Origin: Chloroflexota bacterium
GTDB lineage: Bacteria > Chloroflexota > UBA11872
DNA: 64,000 nucleotides
Direction of reading: 5' to 3'
Assembly (NCBI GenBank): GCA_022826485.1
Contig: JAJDUU010000006.1
Coordinates: 1 to 64,000 of the forward strand
The position numbers and the translations under genes were made by a program. A model generated the notes under the pieces. The model had not been told where the DNA came from, did no database searches, and worked only from the letters and a program-made list of their open reading frames with translations. This document shows, one piece after another, positions 1-8,444 of the stretch. Each line of letters starts with the position of its first letter. Position 1 is the stretch's first letter.

Positions 1-993
1 CCGGCGGCTCCACCGCCCGCGCCGGCCCCCGCGCCTGCGCCCGTGGCGGCGGCAGCACCCGCCCCGGCGGCCGCTGACGGGCGCGTCAAGTCCTCACCCC
101 TGGCCCGGCGCATCGCCCGCGAATTGGGCGTGGCCCTGGCCGGCCTGGTTGGCAGCGGACCCGGCGGACGCGTCATCGAGCGCGACGTGCGCGAGGCCGC
201 GGCCGCCGCGCCGGTGGCCGCCCCGGCCGTCGCCGTCGCGCCCGCCATTGCCCCCGCTCCCGCCGCGCCGATGCCCGCGGTTGCCGCCGCCACCGGCGAA
301 CCGGCCGCCGGCTCGACCATCCCGGTCACCGGCGTGCGCAAGGTCATCGCCGAGCGCATGCTGCAGAGCCTGCAAGAGACCGCGCAGGTCACCCTGGTCA
401 CCGAGGCCGACGGTCGCCGCTTCCACGAGCTGCGCACCGAGCTGGCCGCCCGCCACGAGCCGACCCTCGGCTTCAAGATCAGCTACAACGACCTGCTCAT
501 CCGGGTCTGCGCCCACGCCCTGCGCGAGCACACCCGCGCCAACGCCAGCTTGGAGGGTGACGCCATCCGGCTGCACGACAGCGTGAACGTCGGTCTCGCC
601 ATCGAGGCCGGCGGCGACCTGGTGGTCGCCAACGTCAAGCAGGCCGACCGCAAGTCGCTGGTCGAGATCGCCTCCGACGTGCGGGGAGTGGTCGACCGCG
701 CCCGCGCCAACCAGCTCGCCCTCGACGACATCACCGGCGGCACCTTCACGATCAGCAACCTGGGCCTCTACGGCATCGACGCCTTCACGCCGGTGCTCAA
801 CCCGCCGGAGTCGGCCATCCTGGGCGTAGGCGCGCTCCGCGAGAAGGCCGTGGCCCGCGACGGCGAGGTCGTCGCCCAGCTCTCGGTCACCCTCAGCCTC
901 ACCTTCGACCACCGCGTCATCGACGGCGCCCCCGCCGCCCGCTTCCTCGCCCGCATCCGGGAGCTCATCGAGCAGCCGTACTTGTTGCTGTAG
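1..993 (+). CDS. 2-oxoacid dehydrogenase E2 (dihydrolipoamide acyltransferase), 5' truncated
   Basis: The reading frame is open from the first base, so the gene starts outside the window and its lipoyl domain(s) are missing. An Ala/Pro-rich swinging linker comes first. A peripheral E1/E3-binding domain follows (SSPLARRIARELGV, then GSGPGGRVIERDV), then a second Ala/Pro linker and the acyltransferase core. The C-terminal DHRVIDG carries the catalytic His and Asp of the HxxxDG motif. The enzyme moves the acyl group from lipoyl-lysine to CoA in a pyruvate-, 2-oxoglutarate- or branched-chain-type complex. The E1 and E3 genes are not visible, so the substrate is open. The family call is firm. Confidence 0.93.
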   Translation, partial: PAAPPPAPAPAPAPVAAAAPAPAAADGRVKSSPLARRIARELGVALAGLVGSGPGGRVIERDVREAAAAAPVAAPAVAVAPAIAPAPAAPMPAVAAATGEPAAGSTIPVTGVRKVIAERMLQSLQETAQVTLVTEADGRRFHELRTELAARHEPTLGFKISYNDLLIRVCAHALREHTRANASLEGDAIRLHDSVNVGLAIEAGGDLVVANVKQADRKSLVEIASDVRGVVDRARANQLALDDITGGTFTISNLGLYGIDAFTPVLNPPESAILGVGALREKAVARDGEVVAQLSVTLSLTFDHRVIDGAPAARFLARIRELIEQPYLLL

Positions 994-1100
994 CGGACGG
1001 GCCGCCGGGCAACGCTGACATGATTCCAGTCGGCCGGGAGTTCGTAGCTACTCGAAGATCTGCAACCTGACAATTGGGTACATTCCCCGAGTAGGCAGAA

Positions 1101-1385
1101 GTGAGCGAGGGTCTTATGGGCGTCGCTGGAATGGTGTTGGGAATCATCGCTGTCATATTTGCGTTCATCCCCGTTTTTGGAGCGTTTATTGCGTTTCCGT
1201 GCCTTGTAGTGGGGTTGCCGCTCTCAGGGGTCGCGATATACCAAGGCCGAAAGCGCGGCACCGGCATAGGGATGGCAATTGCGGGCCTCACCACCTGTAT
1301 CGTGGCGCTCGTCATCACCGTTGTGTGGGTCGCGGTCATTGCTGTTGGCTTGAGTGCTAGCGAGCCAGCGTTGCGCCTAAACTAG
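1101..1385 (+). CDS. Small two-helix membrane protein (DUF4190-like)
   Basis: This 94-residue protein starts at a GTG. It has one long hydrophobic stretch at about residues 6-47, a short basic turn (YQGRKRGTG), and a second hydrophobic helix at about residues 53-83. The G/A-rich helices around a basic hairpin resemble DUF4190-type small membrane proteins, which have no assigned function. Codon usage is slightly less GC-rich than in the flanking genes. A weak AGGCAGAA lies just upstream of the GTG. It may be a single-gene unit between the E2 gene and the toxin-antitoxin pair. No function is proposed. Confidence 0.6.
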   Translation: MSEGLMGVAGMVLGIIAVIFAFIPVFGAFIAFPCLVVGLPLSGVAIYQGRKRGTGIGMAIAGLTTCIVALVITVVWVAVIAVGLSASEPALRLN

Positions 1386-1462
1386 CCTCACCACCAAGAC
1401 GCCGAAATGCCTCGGGGTAACCTGAGATAGCAGGAATCAGCGATCACGGAGGTCCGTCCATA

Positions 1463-2197
1463 GTGGTGACTGCCTCGGACCGGCCGCATCTGGCCTCATC
1501 CCTGGGTCGGCCTGTTGATTCGCTTGAGGGCTCCGACCTCTGGCAAAAGCGGCTGACGCTGCCCACGTATACCGTCGCCGAGGCGGCCCGGTATGCGCAG
1601 GCCAAGCCGCAGACCGTTGGCTATTGGTTCCGGGGAAGCGAGACGTCCGGACCGGCGCTGCCGCGCCGCAAGGCGCGGGAACGTCTGAACTACTTCGAGG
1701 CGGTCGAAGTGGCCTTCGTTGCCGTGTTCAGGAGCTACGGCGTCCGTTTGAAAAACCTGCGGAACGCGCGCGCCTACTTTCAAGCGCTGCTCCAGACCGA
1801 GTATCCGTTCGCCAGCGAGCGCTTCTTCACGGAAGGCTCGCGGATTCTGCGGGAATGGGGAGACCTTCAGGAGCTCGCGGAATTCACCGAAGTCGTCATC
1901 GGCGACGAGCAGGGGCAGCTTGCCTGGGCCGAACTGCTCGGCGAAACGTTCCACACGTTCGACTACGAGCATGGCTTGGCGCTCCGCTGGCACGTGGCCG
2001 GCCGGAGCTCGCCGGTGCAAATTGATCCGCGCATCGCATTTGGAGCGCCGAGCGTACGCGGAATTCCGACCTGGGCGATTCGCGGCCGGAGGCAGGCCGG
2101 CGAGTCGGTTGAGGATATCTGCGACGACTTTGGCCTCGAAGACCACGAGGTGATCGCCGGCTTGGAGTTCGAGGGACTGGAACTCAGGGCAGCTTGA
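1463..2197 (+). CDS. DUF433 antitoxin with N-terminal MerR-like HTH
   Basis: The 244-residue protein starts at GTG, with GGAGG 10 nt upstream. The N-terminal part (about residues 30-70, YTVAEAARYAQAKPQTVGYW) looks like a MerR-type winged helix. The C-terminal part (about residues 185-238, IDPRIAFGAPSVRGIPTWAI and EDICDDFGL) is the DUF433 helix-turn-helix found in antitoxins. Its stop codon overlaps the TTG start of the next gene by 4 nt (TTGA), so the two are translationally coupled. In this arrangement DUF433 proteins normally neutralise a PIN-like nuclease and repress their own promoter. Family and context support an antitoxin; DNA binding and target are inferred. Confidence 0.8.
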   Translation: MVTASDRPHLASSLGRPVDSLEGSDLWQKRLTLPTYTVAEAARYAQAKPQTVGYWFRGSETSGPALPRRKARERLNYFEAVEVAFVAVFRSYGVRLKNLRNARAYFQALLQTEYPFASERFFTEGSRILREWGDLQELAEFTEVVIGDEQGQLAWAELLGETFHTFDYEHGLALRWHVAGRSSPVQIDPRIAFGAPSVRGIPTWAIRGRRQAGESVEDICDDFGLEDHEVIAGLEFEGLELRAA

Positions 2198-2590
2198 CCT
2201 TCTTCTTCGATCGGTGCGTCGGCACCCAGATACCGCGCGCCTTGCAAGCGTTCAAGCGCTTTCCGGTCGAGATTCGGTATCACCAGGAATTCTTCGGCCG
2301 GGGGCAGGCAACGCTCGCGGACGACGCCTGGATGGAGCCGGTGGTGCAACAGGGCTGGGTGGCTGTGACGCAGGACTACCGCTTCCACCGAGTGGGCGTC
2401 ACGCGTGAAGCGGTCAGGCAACACAAGGCGTCCGTAGTTCTATCTCTGGGGCGCAAGTGCGCAGGCCTGGGAAGCAACCCGAGTGCTCCTCTGGGCGCTG
2501 CCCCGAATGATCGAGCGCGTGCAGGTCAGTCAGCCGCCGTACGTCTATCGAGTCGAGAGAAGCAGCAGGATTCGGGCCGTTTCTCTCTAG
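2194..2590 (+). pseudogene. PIN-like toxin (VapC45/DUF5615-type), broken by a +1 frameshift near 2440
   Basis: Starting at the TTG coupled to the antitoxin, the frame encodes a PIN-like N-terminus (FFFDRCVG, then VTQDYRFH, the usual acidic positions). After about residue 82 it turns into low-quality Arg/Ser/Gly sequence. Moving one base forward at 2441 restores a coherent C-terminus beginning YLWGASAQAW and ending at TAG 2588-2590. One extra base around 2440 (gtagtt-c-tatctc) explains the break. The repaired product would be about 131 residues, the right size for this nuclease family. Either the toxin is inactivated or the assembly has an indel. The uncorrected frame would run on to 2646. Confidence 0.75.
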
Positions 2591-2960
2591 TCTTCAGCCC
2601 CGTTCGCGGCCCTCGCGAACCAGGTCGACAACCTCATCGGCGGTGAGGTCGAGGTCGACGCCTTCGACATCGAGTGGCGAGCGCACCGTGGATACAGGCA
2701 CGCTTCGGCGGCCGGAGCCGCGTAATGCGCTGGATCGGCGCGAGCGGTCTGCCGAGGGATTGCCGGACGGTTGTTTGGTCTGTTGCGGGAGTTTGGACAT
2801 GGCTATACGAGATTGCACGCCATCGGGCAGGCAGCGCGTCCCAAAGGTACTCCATCGGCAGTGCCCTTGATGACGGCGATTTGCGGTAGCGGGTCACTGT
2901 GCCATCGAGGCGCGGCGTGGCGACCCACCACCGGTGGGCGCTCTCGCTCCGTCAGGTCAC
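2591..2960. other. Gene-poor stretch with possible antitoxin relic
   Basis: No convincing intact gene lies between the toxin and the amidohydrolase. On the minus strand the last 25 or so codons before 2594 read like a real protein tail (VEGVDLDLTADEVVDLVREG, then an RER-type end). The codons before it are Arg/Ser-rich noise. This may be the degraded C-terminus of a small antitoxin-like protein, but the match is by feel only. Confidence 0.25.
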
Positions 2961-2970
2961 ACTCGGACCT

Positions 2971-2998
2971 GGATTCCGGCTTCCGCCGGAATGACGGA
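2971..2998. repeat. REP-like palindrome (GGATTCCGGC/GCCGGAAT type)
   Basis: GGATTCCGGC, a TTCC loop and GCCGGAATgACGG form an imperfect inverted repeat. The same core (CGTCATTCCsGCgaaGsCGGAATCC, either orientation) recurs in at least seven other intergenic gaps of this window. It lies 84 bp upstream of the amidohydrolase start. Confidence 0.75.
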
Positions 2999-3081
2999 AC
3001 CCAAATCACCCACTCCCCTCTTTTTCGAGAGTCTCGCGGCCGCCAGGCATCATGCGCCGGAGAGACTGAGGAGCCTAGACC

Positions 3082-3915
3082 ATGAACTTCGTCGAGTCCC
3101 ACGTCCACATCTGGACCGTCCGCGATCGACGCTTTGGCAAACACCCGGACTCCGACTTCACGCCCGATCGCGAAGCCGCGCCGGCGGACCTGTTCGCGGC
3201 GCAGGACGAAGTCGGCGGCGTGGCGTGGACGGTGCTGATTCAGCCGCGCTACTACCTGTGGGACAACGCCTATCTGGCGCAGGCCGCCGAGGCGCATCCG
3301 GATCGCCTCGTCGTCGCCGGACGCGTGAACCCGATGGACCGTGATGCACCGGGGCAGCTGCGGGAGCTCATGCAGTGGCCCGGCTATCGGGGCATCCGTC
3401 TGGCGGCGACCGAGGATCCCGCCACGCGTTGGCTCGACGACTCCTCGCAGGACCCGCTCTGGGAGGCCGCCGCCGATACCCGCGCAACCATCGGCCTGCT
3501 CATCCAGTGGCGGCAGCTCCCCCAGGCCGCGGCCATGGCGACCCGCCATTCCGACGTCACGGTCGTGATCGACCACCTCGGGTTCCCGGACTACGACGAT
3601 CCCGACTCGCTGGAAAACCTGCTGGACCTTGTCCGCCTCCCAAACGTCTACGTCAAGCTCTCGGGCTATCCCCACAACACCGGCGACGCCTATCCCTATC
3701 TGCGCGCCCGACCCTTCATCCAGCGCATGCTCGACGCCTTCGGCGCGTCGCGCGTCATGTGGGGCAGCGACTGGCCGGTCTGTCTCGCCCACGCGAACTA
3801 TGGTCAGGCCTTCACGTCCGCCTGGGAGCTGCCCTGGCTGACCGACGGCGACCGCGACTGGATCTTCAGTCGCACCGCCCGCGCCGCGTGGCGCATCCCG
3901 GACGCTCAATCCTGA
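3082..3915 (+). CDS. Amidohydrolase family 2 (TIM-barrel metal-dependent hydrolase, COG3618)
   Basis: The protein has 277 residues and a clear SD (GAGGAG, 8 nt before ATG). It opens with ESHVHIW, the H-x-H metal-binding strand of the amidohydrolase TIM barrel. It continues with VVIDHLGFPD (third metal/substrate His) and ends with WGSDWPV, the conserved C-terminal Asp strand. This layout matches the group containing L-fuconolactonase, 4-sulfomuconolactonase and 2-pyrone-4,6-dicarboxylate lactonase, which hydrolyse sugar or aromatic lactones. No neighbouring gene identifies the substrate. A strong hairpin follows the stop codon. Family assignment is firm; the reaction is not. Confidence 0.85.
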   Translation: MNFVESHVHIWTVRDRRFGKHPDSDFTPDREAAPADLFAAQDEVGGVAWTVLIQPRYYLWDNAYLAQAAEAHPDRLVVAGRVNPMDRDAPGQLRELMQWPGYRGIRLAATEDPATRWLDDSSQDPLWEAAADTRATIGLLIQWRQLPQAAAMATRHSDVTVVIDHLGFPDYDDPDSLENLLDLVRLPNVYVKLSGYPHNTGDAYPYLRARPFIQRMLDAFGASRVMWGSDWPVCLAHANYGQAFTSAWELPWLTDGDRDWIFSRTARAAWRIPDAQS

Positions 3916-3924
3916 GTTAAAGAA

Positions 3925-3963
3925 ATCCGGGTGCAAGGCCGGGCGGAGGCCTTGCACCCGGAT
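3925..3963. terminator. Bidirectional terminator hairpin between convergent genes
   Basis: A perfect 16-bp inverted repeat (3925-3940 ATCCGGGTGCAAGGCC, 7-nt loop, 3948-3963) sits between the converging amidohydrolase and thioredoxin genes. It has no long U-tract, but the position and stability fit an intrinsic terminator serving both strands. Confidence 0.7.
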
Positions 3964-3981
3964 GAAGTCCGGGAAAGCGCC

Positions 3982-4329
3982 CTACGCGGGCTGGAGGTGA
4001 CCCTCCAGTTGCGCCCGCAGGTGCTTTTCCGGAAGGACGCCCACGACTCGATCGACTTCCTGGCCGTTCCGGAAGAGGATCAGCGTGGGAATGCCGCGAA
4101 CGCCCAGGTGATTCGGCGCATCGGGGCTTGCGTCCACGTCCACCTTCACGAACTTCACGCGTCCGGCAAGCTCGCTGGCGAGCTTCTCGAACGTCGGCGC
4201 GAGCATACGACACGGCGCGCACCATTCGGCCCAGAAGTCGACGATCACGAGGCCGTCGGCCTCGAGGACTTCCTGCTGAAAGTCGGCGTCGGTTGCGTGC
4301 GTCAGGTTGTCGGCCGTGTCGGCGACCAT
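3982..4329 (-). CDS. trxA: Thioredoxin
   Basis: From the ATG at 4329 this is a 115-residue single-domain thioredoxin. The active site is W36-C37-A-P-C40, with Ala in place of the usual Gly (CAPC rather than CGPC). The conserved Asp lies in VIVDFWAEW and the cis-proline loop is RGIPTLILF. It is a cytoplasmic dithiol reductant with no signal peptide. An upstream GTG at 4365 could add 12 residues; the ATG fits the family start better. It is the last of three same-strand genes (HTH/zinc-ribbon, small conserved protein, thioredoxin), though spacing suggests loose linkage. Confidence 0.93.
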   Translation of the reverse strand: MVADTADNLTHATDADFQQEVLEADGLVIVDFWAEWCAPCRMLAPTFEKLASELAGRVKFVKVDVDASPDAPNHLGVRGIPTLILFRNGQEVDRVVGVLPEKHLRAQLEGHLQPA

Positions 4330-4492
4330 TGCTCGGCCCTGAGTGGAGGTGAGATTTCCCGGCACCCCAACCTTAGGCCGGGCCGGAGGCCGCGTCGGTC
4401 GGAATCTTCACAAAAGCCGACGGTATTCACGCGTCGCCACACGACGCAGCAATCCAGACCCGCTGGCCGGCATTCGGCCGGCCGGCGCCGAG

Positions 4493-4717
4493 CTACTCGA
4501 TCTTGATCTGCTCGGCTGACGAGCCCTGACGCTCTGACGGATCCAGCGTTTGGATGCCGGCGTCCAGCACCTCACGCAAGCTCAGCAGCACCTCGCGCAC
4601 GGCGCCGCGCATGTGGACGCTGGCTTTGCCCACCCCGAGCTGGGGCCGGTCGATTTCGATCGTGATGCGAAGCGGCGCGCGGTGCTGCTGGGCGCCGTTC
4701 GCCGCACCCTCTGTCAT
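4493..4717 (-). CDS. Small protein of unknown function (74 aa)
   Basis: ATG at 4717 opens a 74-residue frame. Its centre reads like a structured domain: LRITIEIDRPQLGVGKA looks like a beta strand and turn, followed by an amphipathic helix, HMRGAVREVLLSLREVLDAG. The last 16 residues are polar. It lies between the HTH/zinc-ribbon gene and trxA on the same strand. I do not recognise the family. Protein-like composition and position support a real gene. Confidence 0.5.
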   Translation of the reverse strand: MTEGAANGAQQHRAPLRITIEIDRPQLGVGKASVHMRGAVREVLLSLREVLDAGIQTLDPSERQGSSAEQIKIE

Positions 4718-4802
4718 AGCCTCGTGCCGCCTCCCGTCCGTGCCTGCCGATTCGCAGTATATGACCCGACCTGGCGCCGGCGATGAAGCTCGAGCGGCGT
4801 GG

Positions 4803-5285
4803 CTATGCCTGCGTCGCGGGCATGGCGCTGGCCACCGGCTCGCCGCAGTAGGCGCAGAACCGCGAGTCGGCGCGAATGATGCGTCCGCACGTCTCGCACA
4901 CCGTCTCCAGCGGCAGCTGCTCGCCACAATTCACGCAGTATTTGGCGTCCCAGGGATTGGAAGCGCCGCACGCACCGCAGCCGCGGTCGATGGTCCCGCT
5001 CGAGGTGGGCGAGGCCCCCGCCCCGCGCGGCGCGGACTGCGCGCGGGCCCGCCGCAGCAGTGCCACCTCCAGGCCGAGAATCGCCGCCACCGCGTCGAGG
5101 TCGTTGTCGGGCACGTGCATGATCTTGCCCGTTTCCACGTCGCTCACCCACGGGCGATCGCGGTCGATGCGGCTCGCCAGCTCAGCCTGCGTCAGACGCT
5201 TGCGCTTGCGGGCGCTGAACAGCATCGCGCCCAGAGGGCCGCGATCGATGTCGCGAAACGCTCGCTTCTGCAGCTTGCGCCGCAC
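4803..5285 (-). CDS. XRE-family HTH protein with double zinc ribbon
   Basis: Starts at GTG with GGAGG about 8 nt upstream; 160 residues. Residues 18-75 are a Cro/XRE helix-turn-helix (RKRKRLTQAELASRIDRDRP, then WVSDVETGK). After an Ala/Arg/Ser linker come four CxxC knuckles (CGACG, CVNCG, CETCG, CAYCG) that should form two zinc ribbons at about residues 102-150. DNA binding is expected. The ribbons may serve protein contact or metal sensing, as in other zinc-ribbon regulators. No operator or target is visible. The architecture call is solid; the role is unknown. Confidence 0.82.
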   Translation of the reverse strand: MRRKLQKRAFRDIDRGPLGAMLFSARKRKRLTQAELASRIDRDRPWVSDVETGKIMHVPDNDLDAVAAILGLEVALLRRARAQSAPRGAGASPTSSGTIDRGCGACGASNPWDAKYCVNCGEQLPLETVCETCGRIIRADSRFCAYCGEPVASAMPATQA

Positions 5286-5416
5286 CGCTCGCCCCTCCGA
5301 AAACCCGCCATTCGCGGGGGCGGAATGCTAGCACGCCGCACATGCACCGTCTATGGGATTTGGGAACAAAATCCCTAATCCTCTTCTGCCACGCCTCACA
5401 TTGCCCGATATTGTTC

Positions 5417-6586
5417 CTACAACCGGTCCTCGGCGTGAGTCACGTATCGGACGGCCGCCAGCGCTCCCAGGACCATCAGCGCGCCGATCAGCACGAACAC
5501 GCGCTCCAGCCCCAGCCACTCGCCCAGCACACCGGCGCTCACCGGGCCCAGGAACATGCCCAGCGCATAGACGCCCTGGAACACGCCCATCGCCGTCGCT
5601 CGCTCGGCGGGCGCCGCGCGCTCGATGCTGTGCGCCATGAGTGCGGGGAACACCAGCCCGCGACCGAATCCCCCGATCCCCTGCACGATGGTGAGCACCG
5701 CCAGGTTCGGCAGAATTGGAATCAGCAGACTCGAGACCGCCGTCAAGGCAAACCCGACGACCGCGGCCAGGCGTCCATTCAGCCGCGCCCCGGCGCCCAC
5801 CAGAACCAGCGCGCCCGCGCCGTTGGCCGTGATGGCGACGGTCGCCAGCAACCCCAGGTCGAAGTTGCTCGCCCCGAGCGAATCGGCCCACAGCGGCACG
5901 AAGGCGAACGTGAGCCCAAACTGCGCGTATTGCAGCAGGGCGGCCAGCGACGCGGCCACCAATGTGCTGCGGCGCGTGCCGGCGCGAGCCAGCGTCTGCA
6001 CCCGCGGCGGCTGTTCCTGGAGGGGGCGCGCATGGTCGGGCAGCGGCAGCAGCACCGCCGCGCCCACCACGCCCAGGCCGACGGCGACCCAAAACGTCGT
6101 GGCGACCGTGCTGACCTCGGCCACGGCTCCGCCGATCAACATGATCACGACCTGGCTCGCCGCGCTCAGCCCCACGGCGATGCCGGTCGCTCGGGCCACC
6201 GTCCGGCTGGTGAAGAACTCGGCCAGATGCACCGAGGCGATCACGAAGGTCGAGGCGCCCAGGCCCGTGACGGCCCGCCCGACGACCAGCAGCCACGCCG
6301 CCGGCGACAGCGCCAGCGCGGCCGCCCCCGCCGCGTTGGCCAGCATGCCGCCGATCAGGAACGGTTTGCGGCGCGCCACGCGATCCGACCACACCCCGAT
6401 GGGAATGCGCAGCAGGAGCTGCGTCAAACCGTACGCGCCCACAACCAGCCCAACCATCCCCAGCGAAGCCCCCAGGTCGCGGGCGTACGTCGGCAGCACC
6501 GGCACATAGACGTAGAGCGACATCCAGAACAGCACGTGGGCGGCAGTGGCGAGCGCGCGGTGGGTGTGAGCCGGTGCGCGTATCAC
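5417..6586 (-). CDS. Major facilitator superfamily transporter
   Basis: The 389-residue protein starts at GTG and is almost entirely hydrophobic helices, consistent with 12 TM segments. Between TM2 and TM3 is the MFS loop signature in variant form, GVWSDRVARRKPFLIGG. A second-half equivalent lies near GRLAAVVGF. A central Arg/Gln-rich cytoplasmic loop (about residues 185-205) separates the two six-helix halves. It resembles drug- or sugar-efflux members (DHA1-like), but substrate cannot be assigned. The gene starts 23 bp after the LysM gene's stop and may be co-transcribed with it and ugd. Confidence 0.88.
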   Translation of the reverse strand: MIRAPAHTHRALATAAHVLFWMSLYVYVPVLPTYARDLGASLGMVGLVVGAYGLTQLLLRIPIGVWSDRVARRKPFLIGGMLANAAGAAALALSPAAWLLVVGRAVTGLGASTFVIASVHLAEFFTSRTVARATGIAVGLSAASQVVIMLIGGAVAEVSTVATTFWVAVGLGVVGAAVLLPLPDHARPLQEQPPRVQTLARAGTRRSTLVAASLAALLQYAQFGLTFAFVPLWADSLGASNFDLGLLATVAITANGAGALVLVGAGARLNGRLAAVVGFALTAVSSLLIPILPNLAVLTIVQGIGGFGRGLVFPALMAHSIERAAPAERATAMGVFQGVYALGMFLGPVSAGVLGEWLGLERVFVLIGALMVLGALAAVRYVTHAEDRL

Positions 6587-6608
6587 TCGGTGAGCGGCGC
6601 GCGCGCCG

Positions 6609-7028
6609 CTATTCCGACGGAATGGTGAGCTGCTGACCGATCTGCAGGCTGTCCGGGTCCACCAGCCGGTTGGCTTGCACCAGCTCTTCCACCGTCAGTC
6701 CAAATCGTCCGGCGATGCCGGACAGCGTGTCGCCGGCCTGCACCGTGTAGACGAACGGCGTGGGAGTTGGCGTGGGTCGCGCCACCGGCGTCGCCGTCGG
6801 CGTCGGGTTGGGCGTCGGGGTGGCGATCACGTTCTCGAATGCCCGGTTGGGGTCGTCGATGATCGCCGTCGGGCTCACCACCGGCGACTGCGTGGGCGCC
6901 GGCTCGGCGGTGTTGGGATCTTCGGGGCGGAGCAGCAGAAACCACAGCAGGAACACCAGGAACGCCACCACCAGCATGCCAACGAAAAGCTCGCTGCCGC
7001 GTCCTACCGTGCGGTCGGAATCCTGCAT
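6609..7028 (-). CDS. Membrane-anchored LysM protein
   Basis: The protein has 139 residues. An N-terminal helix (about 14-34, FVGMLVVAFLVFLLWFLLL) anchors it. A 50-residue Pro/Thr-rich spacer (TPTPNPTPTAT) follows, then one LysM domain at the C-terminus (about 93-138, YTVQAGDTLSGIAGRFGLTV, then LQIGQQLTIP). LysM binds peptidoglycan or related glycans, so the domain should face the cell surface. The TP-rich tether is typical of the exported proteins in this window. It sits between ugd and the MFS gene on the same strand. Confidence 0.87.
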   Translation of the reverse strand: MQDSDRTVGRGSELFVGMLVVAFLVFLLWFLLLRPEDPNTAEPAPTQSPVVSPTAIIDDPNRAFENVIATPTPNPTPTATPVARPTPTPTPFVYTVQAGDTLSGIAGRFGLTVEELVQANRLVDPDSLQIGQQLTIPSE

Positions 7029-7103
7029 GCGCCGCTCGGCCTAGCTGTCCGCGGTGCGGAGCGGGAGCGTCGGTGGCGGCAGCGGCAGTCGCCGCATCGC
7101 CGT

Positions 7104-8444
7104 CTACGCGCCGCCGGCCACGGGGGCCATCGTCTCGTGGGCCGACGCGCGCGGCGAGCGGCCCATGGCGTAGTAGGCAAACCCAAGCTGGGCCATGCGC
7201 GCGGGATCGTGCATGTTGCGTCCGTCCACCAGCACATTGCCGCGCATCGCCGCCCGCATCGCCGCCCAGTCCAGCTCCCGGAACTCGTTCCACTCGGTGG
7301 TGATCAGCACCGCATCGGCGTCCTGCGCCGCCTCGAGCGGTGAGGCCGTCAGCGTCATGCGGTCGCCGAGCTCCTCCCGCGCCCTCGGTCCGGCGACCGG
7401 ATCGTAGGCGCGCACCGCGGCCCCTTCGCCCGTGAGCAGGTGGATGATGTCCACCGCCGGGGCGTCGCGCACGTCGTCGGTGTTGGGTTTGAAGGACAGG
7501 CCCAGCACGGCGACGGTCCTGCCGCGCAAATCGTCCAGGCCATCTCGCAGCTTGCGCACGGCCGAGTGCCGCGCGTCGCGATTGATCTCCATCACCGCGC
7601 GCAGCAGCTGCGGGTGGCAGCCGTGGACCAGCGCCATGTGCTCCAGCGCGCGCACGTCCTTCGGGAAGCAGCTTCCGCCCCACCCGATGCCGGCGTTCAG
7701 ATAGCCGCGGCCGACCCGCCGATCCAGCTCCATGCCGCGCCCGACGACCTCGACGTCGGCGCCCAGGGCCTCGCAAATCGCCCCCATCTCATTGATGAAC
7801 GAAATGCGCGTGGCGAGGAAGGCGTTCGAGGCGTACTTGATCATCTCGGCGGTTCGCAGGTCCGTGATGATGATGGGGCAGTCGAACGTCCGGTAGAGCT
7901 CGGCCACCCGCCGGGCGGCCGCCTCGTCGCCCGAGCCGATCACCACCCGGTCCGGCTTGAGAAAGTCCTGAATCGCGGACCCCTCGCGTTGAAACTCGGG
8001 ATTCGACACGACCGGAAAGTCATCGGCCCCGTGCTCCCGCAGAATGCGCGAGATCAGGTCTCCCGTGCCCAGCGGCACGGTGCTCTTGGTGACGATCGTC
8101 GCCCCGGCGGTCATCAGGGGGGCGAGGGTGGACACGGCGGCATCGACGCCCGCCAGGCTGGCCTCACCGGCCGCGCCCGTCGGCGTGTCGACGGCGATGA
8201 AGATGAACTCGCGACCGGGGACTGCCTCGTCGTAGTCGGTGGAGAACCGCAGGCGGCCGGCGCGCACGCCGCGATCGATCAGCGTCTCCAGACCCGGCTC
8301 GTAAATCGGCACGCGCCCCGCGCGCAGCGACTCGATCTTCGCCTCGTCGATGTCGAGGCACGTCACCTCGTGGCCAAGGTCCGCGAAGCACGCGCCGACG
8401 GTCAGCCCCACGTAGCCAGTGCCCACCACCGATAGCGTGCTCAG
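7104..8444 (-). CDS. ugd: UDP-glucose 6-dehydrogenase (UDP-glucose/GDP-mannose dehydrogenase family)
   Basis: Oxidises UDP-glucose to UDP-glucuronate with two NAD+. The Rossmann motif is GTGYVGL, the catalytic Cys lies in GWGGSCFPKD, and the C-terminal UDP-binding domain contains LGLSFKPNTDDVRD. The nearest standard start, GTG 8429, would begin at V-V-G-T-G and delete the first beta strand. Five codons upstream a CTG (8444) lies 8 nt after GAGGAG and restores the expected LSTLSVVGTGYVG N-terminus; an in-frame TGA lies just before. I therefore extend to the CTG, giving 446 residues. It likely supplies glucuronate for surface polysaccharide. Confidence 0.9.
   Translation of the reverse strand: MSTLSVVGTGYVGLTVGACFADLGHEVTCLDIDEAKIESLRAGRVPIYEPGLETLIDRGVRAGRLRFSTDYDEAVPGREFIFIAVDTPTGAAGEASLAGVDAAVSTLAPLMTAGATIVTKSTVPLGTGDLISRILREHGADDFPVVSNPEFQREGSAIQDFLKPDRVVIGSGDEAAARRVAELYRTFDCPIIITDLRTAEMIKYASNAFLATRISFINEMGAICEALGADVEVVGRGMELDRRVGRGYLNAGIGWGGSCFPKDVRALEHMALVHGCHPQLLRAVMEINRDARHSAVRKLRDGLDDLRGRTVAVLGLSFKPNTDDVRDAPAVDIIHLLTGEGAAVRAYDPVAGPRAREELGDRMTLTASPLEAAQDADAVLITTEWNEFRELDWAAMRAAMRGNVLVDGRNMHDPARMAQLGFAYYAMGRSPRASAHETMAPVAGGA

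Noticed and set aside
3982-4329. CAPC in thioredoxin as a sign of a different oxidoreductase
   Set aside because: CAPC is a common thioredoxin variant and all other landmarks, including cis-Pro, are standard.
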